Below, in pieces: positions 1-5,319 of a stretch of 5,319 nucleotides of DNA (positions are counted from its first letter, which is position 1; the number at the start of each line of letters is the position of its first letter). The stretch is from JOPF136 sp035517515. Its GTDB lineage: Bacteria > Acidobacteriota > Terriglobia > Acidiferrales > UBA7541. The DNA is taken from the NCBI GenBank assembly GCA_035517515.1, contig DATIYQ010000055.1, positions 1 to 5,319 on the forward strand. The letters are read 5' to 3'. Made by a program: the position numbers and the translations under genes. The notes under the pieces are model-generated. The model saw only the letters and a program-made list of their open reading frames with translations. It did not search any database and was not told where the DNA came from.

Positions 1-2
1 CC

Positions 3-1613
3 TCCCAGGTGCTCCACTGGATTGCGGAGAATCCCTGGCCCCGCGGCATTCACTGGGCCATGCCCATGGAGACCGGCCTGCGCGCGATCAACTGGATTCA
101 GGCTGCCGCGTTCTTCAGCGCTTGCGGGCAGTTGAACCCGGAATTTTCGCACCGGCTCGCCCGCAGCCTTTTTCTCCACGGCCGTCATCTTTGGGCCTAC
201 CGGGAGTGGAATCCAGTGGCGCGCGCCAATCACTATCTGGCCTGTGTGGTCGCGCTCCTGTGGCTGGGCGCGCTCTTCCGGGGAACCGCAGAAGGCCGGC
301 GGTGGCTGGCTTTTGGTCGCCGGGAGCTGCTCCGCGAGATGGAGTGCCAGACCGCTGCCGACGGCGTGGCGCAAGAAGGCTCCAGCGGTTACCACGCTTT
401 TGTCGCGGAGTTGTTCTTTTCCGGGGCGCTCCTGCTGGCCCGCCGCGGCGCGCGGGCTGTAAACGGCGTCCGCGCCCCGGCAAATAATGGCCATTTGCCC
501 GCGGCCATTGAACACTCCACCTCGCCCCAGTTCGCCCTCCGCCTGACCCTCATGTTCGATTTCCTTTCCGCGGTGTGCGGCGGGCGCGAGGCCCCGCCCG
601 TCTGGGGCGATGCGGATGACGGTCGTGTCCTTCCTTTCGCCGGCACCGCCGCCTCTCCGGTCGCCGTTCTCCGCGCCATGGGCGATGCCCTCGCCGGGCG
701 TCCCGTCGAGTCCAGCGCGCAGGACGATGCCGCCCTGCACGCGGAAGTTTTTTGGCGCTTCGGCCGTGTGCCGGAGCCGCTCCGCGCACCCGCCGCGCCT
801 TCTTCGCGCGCGTTCCCGGACTCCGGTTTCTATTTCTTCTCCTCTCCCCGAATTCGCGGCAGTTTGCGCTGCGGACCGCTGGGCGTGGGTGGCTGGTCCA
901 ACCACGCGCACAACGATCAACTGAGCTTCGAGTTCGCCATGGATGGCCGCGCCGTAGTCGTGGACCCGGGAATGCCCTGTTATTCGGAAGATCGCGATGC
1001 GCGCAATTTGTTCCGCTCCACGCGCTGGCACAACACCGTCGAGGTGGCCGGGGCTGAGCAGAACCGCTTCTGGCCCGCGCTGCTCTTCCGCATCGTGGAC
1101 GACACTCACAGCAGCGTGGAACGCTGGGAGGCGGACGCGAAGGGAGTACGCTTTTCTGGCTCCCATCGCGGCTACCTGCGTTTGCCCCAGCGCGTCCTCG
1201 TCCGCAGGGATTTGCAGCTCGGCAGCGATGATGTCCTCCAGGTCCGCGATACCCTGGTCGCTGAAGAAACGGCAGCCCCGGCGGAGGCACGCTGGCTGTT
1301 CCATTTCGCACCCGGAATTACTCCCATGCCCGTCGCTCCGCTCGCCGTTCCGCCGGATCCCGGTCGATCGGCGGCACTCGAGCATTCGAGCTGGCGGCTG
1401 GGGCCAGCCATCCTCTCCGTTTCGCCAGGTGCTTCGCTGCTCGGATTTTCAGCCCGCGTCGCGCAGGGTGCCGTGGCCCCGCGCTTCGGCCAAAAAGTGT
1501 CCGCGCAGATTCTTGAATTCCAGGGGACCTTCACCGGCCATGCGGAACTGCAGTTCACCTTCGGGCCGGTGGAACCATCGCAAGCGAGTGCTTTCCGCGG
1601 GGTGTTTCGATGA
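3..1613 (+). CDS. Heparinase II/III-family polysaccharide lyase, 5'-truncated by the window edge
   Basis: This is the C-terminal 536 codons of a heparinase II/III-type lyase, a family that cleaves uronic-acid-containing polysaccharides by beta-elimination. Numbering from the GTG at position 9, the first residues already match the family's (alpha/alpha)-toroid: ENPWPRGIHWA (7-17), then METGLRAINW (20-29). Asn74-His75 and Tyr128-His129 (in QEGSSGYHAF) lie where the family has catalytic Asn and Tyr. The C-terminal beta-sandwich Hepar_II_III domain starts near residue 270 and carries SNHAHNDQLSFE (298-308; His299 and His301), DPG (319-321), FRST (335-338) and HNT (341-343). The frame is open to the window edge, and related proteins have roughly 100 or more residues before this point, so the GTG is probably internal and the true start lies upstream. 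A signal peptide therefore cannot be assessed, and periplasmic or cytoplasmic location stays open. The stop overlaps the next gene's start. Family is confident; the polymer cut is unknown. Confidence 0.9.
   Translation, partial: SQVLHWIAENPWPRGIHWAMPMETGLRAINWIQAAAFFSACGQLNPEFSHRLARSLFLHGRHLWAYREWNPVARANHYLACVVALLWLGALFRGTAEGRRWLAFGRRELLREMECQTAADGVAQEGSSGYHAFVAELFFSGALLLARRGARAVNGVRAPANNGHLPAAIEHSTSPQFALRLTLMFDFLSAVCGGREAPPVWGDADDGRVLPFAGTAASPVAVLRAMGDALAGRPVESSAQDDAALHAEVFWRFGRVPEPLRAPAAPSSRAFPDSGFYFFSSPRIRGSLRCGPLGVGGWSNHAHNDQLSFEFAMDGRAVVVDPGMPCYSEDRDARNLFRSTRWHNTVEVAGAEQNRFWPALLFRIVDDTHSSVERWEADAKGVRFSGSHRGYLRLPQRVLVRRDLQLGSDDVLQVRDTLVAEETAAPAEARWLFHFAPGITPMPVAPLAVPPDPGRSAALEHSSWRLGPAILSVSPGASLLGFSARVAQGAVAPRFGQKVSAQILEFQGTFTGHAELQFTFGPVEPSQASAFRGVFR
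1599..1613 (+). promoter_or_regulatory. Ribosome binding site and ATGA stop/start overlap coupling lyase and oxidoreductase
   Basis: The oxidoreductase ATG (1610-1612) overlaps the lyase TGA (1611-1613) in the four bases ATGA. A purine-rich GGGGTG (1599-1604) lies five bases before the ATG and can serve as a modest Shine-Dalgarno site. Such overlaps usually mean one mRNA and translational coupling, with ribosomes ending the first gene re-initiating on the second. This supports the ATG at 1610 as the start, as does the family-typical N-terminus MKQVAQ that follows. Coupling itself is inferred, not seen. Confidence 0.7.
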
Positions 1614-3736
1614 AACAGGTCGCACAAAGACTCAGCAGTGGCGAGATTGCCGTGGCCGAGGTGCCGGTCCCCGCGCTTCGCGGACCCGGCGTTCTCCTGG
1701 CCACGTCCTTTTCTGTCCTAAGCCCCGGCACCGAACGGGCTGCCATCGAACTCGGGCGCTCCAGCCTGCTTGGAAAAGCCCTGCGCCGTCCCGACCAGGT
1801 TCGCAAGGTGCTCAGCACCCTGCGCCGCGAAGGATTGGGCGCGACCGTGCGTAAAGTGCGCGACCAGCTCGACGTGGACCGTCCCATGGGCTATAGCTGC
1901 GCCGGTCTCGTGCTCGAATCCTGTGATGCCCCCTTTGCCCCGGGCGACCGCGTGGCTTGCGCCGGCACCGGCGCGGCCACCCACGCCGAAATCAATTTCG
2001 TTCCGCGCAATCTGTGCGCGCGTGTTCCTCCTGCCGTTCCCATGGATGAGGCCGCCTTTGCTGCGCTGGGCGCCATTGCTCTTCATGCCCTCCGCATGGG
2101 CGAAGCGGCGATTGGAGAGGAGGTCGCGGTGGTGGGACTCGGCGTCCTCGGATTGATCCTGGCCCAGACGCTGCGGGCCGCGGGTTGCCGGGTAACCGGA
2201 TTCGATTTGCGCCCCGATCGGCTGGCCGCCGCCGTACAGGTCGGCCTGGACCATGTTGCCGCTCCCCAGCACTTCACGTCGGGCCATGGCGCGGCGCCCC
2301 ACCGCCGGGAAGGCAGCTTCGATCGCATCTTCCTGTGCGCCGCCTCGCGCGGCTCAGAACCGGTGGAGTTTGCCGTGCGTGTGGCCCGCGACCGCGCGCG
2401 CATCGTGGTGGTCGGGGACGTTCGCACCGATTTCCCCCGCAACGCTTGCTATGAAAAGGAGCTGAGCGTGGCCTATGCGCGCTCCTACGGCCCGGGACGC
2501 TACGATCCCAGCTATGAGGAGCAGGGCGTCGATTACCCGCGCGCCTATGTCCCGTGGACCGCCCAGCGCAACCTCGAGGCGTTTCTCGATCTGCTGGCCC
2601 AACGCCGCATCTCGCTGGGTCCGCTCATCACCCACCGGTTGCCGATTGAACAGGCCGAGCGCGCGTATGAAATCGTCTCCGGCAGTGAACCTTCGCTCGG
2701 CGTGGTCATCGAATATCCCGCGGCGGAGCATCCTCCACTAGCGGATTCGATCCAGCTCCGTCCGCCCGCGCCGCGCCGCGCCGGCACGCTGGGCGTCAGC
2801 TTTGTGGGCGCTGGAGGGTATGCGGCCACTTCGTTGCTGCCGCACCTCGCCGCCGACCGGCGCGTGCGCTTGCTCCAGGTGGCCAATGCCCGCGGGCTTT
2901 CCGCAAAGCGCGTCGCCGAACAGTTTCATTTCGCGGCCTGCGGCACGGACCCGGCGGCTTTGCTCTCGGACGACCAGTGCGATGCCGTGTTCATTGCCAC
3001 GCGCCACAGTCTTCACGCGCGCCTGGTCGAGGCCGCTCTGCAGGCCGGAAAATCCGTGTACGTGGAAAAGCCGCTCTGCGTGACCCTGGAAGAATTGGAC
3101 GCGCTCGAAGCCGCATCGTCGCGCGCCGCCGGCCTGGCCGTGGCGGTGGGATTCAACCGGCGCTTCGCTCCCGCGACCCGGGAGCTCCAGGATTTTTTCA
3201 AGCCCCAGGCGGCGCAACCGGCCAGCATCCGCTATACCGTCCATGCCGGCCCCCTGCCGGCAGAGCACTGGCTGCGCGATCCCGCGGAAGGCGGCCGGAT
3301 CGCCGGCGAGGTGTGCCACTTTGTGGATTGGTGCCGGATGATGGCCGGGGCCCCCGTCGCCCGCGTGTTCGCCAGCCTGCGCGGCGCGCACACGGATCCC
3401 TCGCTGCACGCCACCCTGGATTTCACCGATGGCAGCCAGGCCACGCTGGTCTATGAACCCTCTTTCGTGCCGGGCATGCCGAAAGAGCGCGTGGAAATCT
3501 CCCGCGGCCCGCTGGCTGCGTTGCTGGAAGACTTTTCCGAAGTCACCCTTCATCCGCCCACCGGCCGGAAGCGGCGCTCATTCCGCGGAAAAGGTCAGCA
3601 GCAGATGGTCGCCGCCCTGGTGGATGGCTTTCTCACCGGCCACCCCCCTTTCCCGTTCGCGGAGGCCATCGCTTCCACCCGCGCCACCCTCCTTCTCCTC
3701 GACTCCGCTTCCGGCGGAACTCCCATTCTCGTCTGA
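1610..3736 (+). CDS. Bi-domain oxidoreductase: zinc-alcohol-dehydrogenase-like domain fused to a Gfo/Idh/MocA domain
   Basis: A complete 708-residue protein made of two dehydrogenase modules. Residues 1 to about 370 are a medium-chain dehydrogenase: a GroES-like part with SPGTER (38-43), GYSCAG (94-99) and GDRVACAGTG (112-121), then a Rossmann fold with VVGLGVLG (174-181) and an acidic Asp199 ending the second strand, which suggests NAD preference. The family-typical YGPGRYDPSYE (293-303) follows. A short proline-rich linker (about 371-392) leads to a Gfo/Idh/MocA module: VGAGGYA (399-405), the hallmark EKP (486-488), GFNRRFAP (514-521) and GEVCHFVDW (566-574), with His570 in the usual catalytic region. 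There is no signal peptide or membrane segment, so it should be cytoplasmic. This architecture is known as a bi-domain oxidoreductase in polysaccharide loci, often beside heparinase II/III proteins as here. Its substrate is not established; an NDP-sugar or sugar-acid intermediate is my inference. The classical zinc ligands of the first domain are not evident. Confidence 0.9.
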   Translation: MKQVAQRLSSGEIAVAEVPVPALRGPGVLLATSFSVLSPGTERAAIELGRSSLLGKALRRPDQVRKVLSTLRREGLGATVRKVRDQLDVDRPMGYSCAGLVLESCDAPFAPGDRVACAGTGAATHAEINFVPRNLCARVPPAVPMDEAAFAALGAIALHALRMGEAAIGEEVAVVGLGVLGLILAQTLRAAGCRVTGFDLRPDRLAAAVQVGLDHVAAPQHFTSGHGAAPHRREGSFDRIFLCAASRGSEPVEFAVRVARDRARIVVVGDVRTDFPRNACYEKELSVAYARSYGPGRYDPSYEEQGVDYPRAYVPWTAQRNLEAFLDLLAQRRISLGPLITHRLPIEQAERAYEIVSGSEPSLGVVIEYPAAEHPPLADSIQLRPPAPRRAGTLGVSFVGAGGYAATSLLPHLAADRRVRLLQVANARGLSAKRVAEQFHFAACGTDPAALLSDDQCDAVFIATRHSLHARLVEAALQAGKSVYVEKPLCVTLEELDALEAASSRAAGLAVAVGFNRRFAPATRELQDFFKPQAAQPASIRYTVHAGPLPAEHWLRDPAEGGRIAGEVCHFVDWCRMMAGAPVARVFASLRGAHTDPSLHATLDFTDGSQATLVYEPSFVPGMPKERVEISRGPLAALLEDFSEVTLHPPTGRKRRSFRGKGQQQMVAALVDGFLTGHPPFPFAEAIASTRATLLLLDSASGGTPILV

Positions 3737-3966
3737 GCGCGCGCCTCGCCGCCGCCTTCGTCCGCAATTCCCCGCAGTTCCCGCGTTGACTGCTCCTCCT
3801 TCCGGGCTTGGTGTCCCCCGCGCCGGATCCGTTTACATCATCCTGTCTGTGTCGAAATGTTTACCTTCCCTCCGTCCCCCGTCGCTCAACCGATTGCTTC
3901 TCGTCTTTCTTTATGCAGAATAGACAAGAAACTTTCTGCGCCATCCCAGGGAAATGCGAGGGTTGC
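3737..3966. other. Intergenic region, 230 bases, with an AT-richer segment before the UDP-glucose dehydrogenase
   Basis: No gene is supported here. The first part (about 3737-3830) is GC-rich and has no hairpin followed by a T-run, so no Rho-independent terminator is seen for the upstream operon. The middle is pyrimidine-rich on this strand (for example 3864-3887). The segment 3891-3955 is only about 43% GC by hand count, far below the genes. It holds a weak promoter-like pair, TTGCTT (3894-3899) and CAGAAT (3916-3921) with a 16-base spacer, and an imperfect-centred palindrome AGAAACTTTCT (3927-3937). The gap length and the base composition suggest the third gene may have its own promoter, but read-through from upstream is equally possible. 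The promoter elements are weak matches only. Confidence 0.5.
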
Positions 3967-3969
3967 TTG
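3958..3969 (+). promoter_or_regulatory. Ribosome binding site and TTG start deciding the UDP-glucose dehydrogenase N-terminus
   Basis: GAGGG (3958-3962) lies four bases before TTG (3967-3969), and the protein that follows begins DISIIGCGYVGL, exactly where this family normally starts its first beta strand. The in-frame upstream ATG codons at 3913 and 3808 have no purine-rich site before them (the bases before 3913 are pyrimidine-rich), and they would add 18 or 53 residues with no family similarity. The spacing is a little short, so the start is likely but not proven. Confidence 0.65.
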
Positions 3970-5319
3970 GATATCTCGATCATCGGTTGCGGCTACGTGG
4001 GGCTCGTCACGGGCGGATGTCTCTCCGCCGTTGGACACCACGTAACCTGCGTGGATAACGACGCGGAGCGCGTTCGCGCGCTTCAGGCCGGCCAGATTCC
4101 CATCTACGAGCCCCATCTCGACGCCGTGATCTCCCAGGCTCATTCCGCCGGCCGCCTGCAATTTACCGGGGACACCGCGGCGGCGGTCCATGCCGGCGAG
4201 GCCATCTTCATTTGCGTGGGCACTCCGCCGCTCGAAAATGGCGAGGCGGACCTTTCTGCGATTGACGCCGTGGCCCGCATCATCGCCACCGAAGCCCGCG
4301 GCCCCAAGCTGGTGATCGAAAAGAGCACGGTGCCCGTGCGCACCGGAGAGCAGCTCCGGCGCGCGCTCGAGGTCTATGGCCGGGCCAGCGGAGCAAAGTT
4401 TCAGGTGGCCTCGAATCCGGAATTCCTGCGCGAGGGCAGCTCCGTCCATGATTTCCTGCACCCGGACCGCATCGTGGTGGGTGTGGATGATTCCGTTGCC
4501 GCCGAAAAGATGCGCGAAATCTACCGCCCCATCCTGGAGCGCAAATTCTCCTGCCCCGTCCATACGGGCTCCTGCCCGCCCACGGCGTTGCCGCCGTTTG
4601 TGGTCACCACCATCAATTCCTCCGAGCTCATCAAACATGCTTCCAACTCATTCCTGGCGCTGAAAATTTCCTACGCCAATGTGCTCGCCGACCTGTGCGA
4701 GCGTTTGGGCGCCAATGTGGAGGAAGTCACCCAGGCCGTGGGGATGGACCCGCGCATCGGCCCGCAATTTCTTCGCGCCGGAATCGGCTTTGGCGGTTTC
4801 TGCTTCCCCAAGGATATTCAGGCGTTCTACCGTCTGGCGGAGCGCGCGGGGATTGATTTTGTCTTGCTCAAGGAAGCGGAGCAGATCAACAAACAGCGCA
4901 TCGACCATTTCCTGGAAAAGGCCCGGCGCGCCCTCTGGGTCCTGAAGGGCAAGCAGGTGGGAATGCTGGGCCTGGCCTTCAAGCCCAATACCGACGATAT
5001 CCGCTTCGCTCCGGCGCTGGAAATTCTCCGCCGCCTGCTGGCCGAGGGCGCTTCCGTCCGCGCCTTCGATCCCCAGGGGATGAAGAGGACCCAGGCGCAA
5101 TTCCCCACCGTAAATTACTGCCGCGACGCCTACGAAGTCGCCACCGGGGCGGACGCCGTGCTCCTGCTCACCGAGTGGCCCGAGTTTCGCGAATTGGATT
5201 GGGCGCGCATCCGCGATTCCATGCTCCGCCCGCTGGTGCTCGACGGCCGCAACCTGCTGGATCCCTCGAAAATGCGCGAGCTCGGTTTCGAGTATCACTC
5301 CATCGGCAGGCCGGACTGA
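3967..5319 (+). CDS. ugd: UDP-glucose 6-dehydrogenase (UDP-glucose/GDP-mannose dehydrogenase family)
   Basis: Oxidises UDP-glucose to UDP-glucuronate with two NAD+ in the cytoplasm, supplying uronic acid for polysaccharide synthesis. From the TTG start it is 450 residues, normal for the family. The N-terminal Rossmann domain has GCGYVGL (7-13) with Asp30 closing the second strand, then CVGTPP (83-88) and EKSTVPV (118-124). SNPEFLREG (149-157) is the conserved segment contributing an acidic active-site residue. Lys223 in ELIKHASN (220-227) matches the catalytic lysine, and Cys279 in GFGGFCFPKD (274-283) is the nucleophile that forms the thioester intermediate. The C-terminal UDP-binding domain includes GLAFKPNTDDIR (335-346) and ends with a family-like SIGRPD. 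All key residues are present, so it should be active. GDP-mannose or UDP-ManNAc dehydrogenase are related alternatives; the overall motif set fits UDP-glucose best. It follows the fused oxidoreductase after 230 bases on the same strand, consistent with one polysaccharide locus. The stop is the last codon in the window. Confidence 0.92.
   Translation: MDISIIGCGYVGLVTGGCLSAVGHHVTCVDNDAERVRALQAGQIPIYEPHLDAVISQAHSAGRLQFTGDTAAAVHAGEAIFICVGTPPLENGEADLSAIDAVARIIATEARGPKLVIEKSTVPVRTGEQLRRALEVYGRASGAKFQVASNPEFLREGSSVHDFLHPDRIVVGVDDSVAAEKMREIYRPILERKFSCPVHTGSCPPTALPPFVVTTINSSELIKHASNSFLALKISYANVLADLCERLGANVEEVTQAVGMDPRIGPQFLRAGIGFGGFCFPKDIQAFYRLAERAGIDFVLLKEAEQINKQRIDHFLEKARRALWVLKGKQVGMLGLAFKPNTDDIRFAPALEILRRLLAEGASVRAFDPQGMKRTQAQFPTVNYCRDAYEVATGADAVLLLTEWPEFRELDWARIRDSMLRPLVLDGRNLLDPSKMRELGFEYHSIGRPD

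Noticed and set aside
9..11. GTG as the true start of the lyase
   Set aside because: The frame stays open to the window edge and the protein is already inside a conserved family segment at this point, so the gene most likely begins upstream.
550..1311. Long open frame on the - strand (253 codons) inside the lyase
   Set aside because: The translation is dominated by Arg, Pro, Ala and Gly, typical of an out-of-frame GC-rich shadow, and it lies fully within a confident gene.
2738..3553. Long open frame on the - strand (271 codons) inside the fused oxidoreductase
   Set aside because: It is antisense to a gene with clear domain motifs, has no recognisable family motif, and long antisense frames are expected in GC-rich coding DNA.
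3704..3718. Short hairpin TCCGC/GCGGA considered as a terminator for the oxidoreductase
   Set aside because: The stem is only five bases, lies inside the coding sequence, and no T-run follows.
3786..3791. TTGACT, a good match to a -35 box
   Set aside because: No -10-like sequence occurs 16-18 bases downstream; that stretch is GC-rich, so the match is probably chance.
3429..3923. A + strand frame spanning the end of the oxidoreductase and most of the intergenic gap
   Set aside because: Its first part is a +1/-1 shadow of the oxidoreductase and the rest is low-complexity Pro/Ser/Leu-rich sequence without family motifs.
3886..4638. Open frame on the - strand (250 codons) covering the intergenic end and start of the UDP-glucose dehydrogenase
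   Set aside because: No domain motif is seen, most of it is antisense to a confident gene, and no promoter or ribosome binding site supports it.

Overview
The window is a compact, GC-rich bacterial stretch with three genes, all on the + strand, that read as part of an extracellular or capsular polysaccharide locus. In order they are the 3' part of a heparinase II/III-family polysaccharide lyase (3-1613), a two-domain fused oxidoreductase (1610-3736), and a complete UDP-glucose 6-dehydrogenase (best start 3967, ending at the last base, 5319). No RNA gene, mobile element, CRISPR array or convincing Rho-independent terminator is visible.

Organism: high GC with G/C-ending codons, bacterial gene architecture and a TTG start preceded by a Shine-Dalgarno-like GAGGG. 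The proteins resemble family members I associate with GC-rich environmental phyla such as Acidobacteriota or Verrucomicrobiota, but this is an impression and the sequence does not settle the phylum.

Layout: the lyase and the fused oxidoreductase share an ATGA stop/start overlap (1610-1613), so they are almost certainly co-transcribed and probably translationally coupled. A 230-base non-coding gap (3737-3966) follows. Its last part is clearly AT-richer than the genes and may hold a promoter or operator for the third gene, though no strong -35/-10 pair stands out.

How they may work together: UDP-glucose dehydrogenase makes UDP-glucuronate, the usual precursor of uronic-acid-containing polymers. 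Heparinase II/III-type lyases cut uronate-containing polysaccharides by beta-elimination. The fused enzyme carries two Rossmann (NAD(P)-binding) modules, one from the medium-chain alcohol dehydrogenase superfamily and one from the Gfo/Idh/MocA family, and it plausibly acts on a sugar intermediate. The inference is that the locus builds, modifies and trims a uronate-containing exopolysaccharide. Lyase and dehydrogenase assignments are strong; the substrate of the fused enzyme is unknown. The most interesting item is the lyase/fused-dehydrogenase pair.
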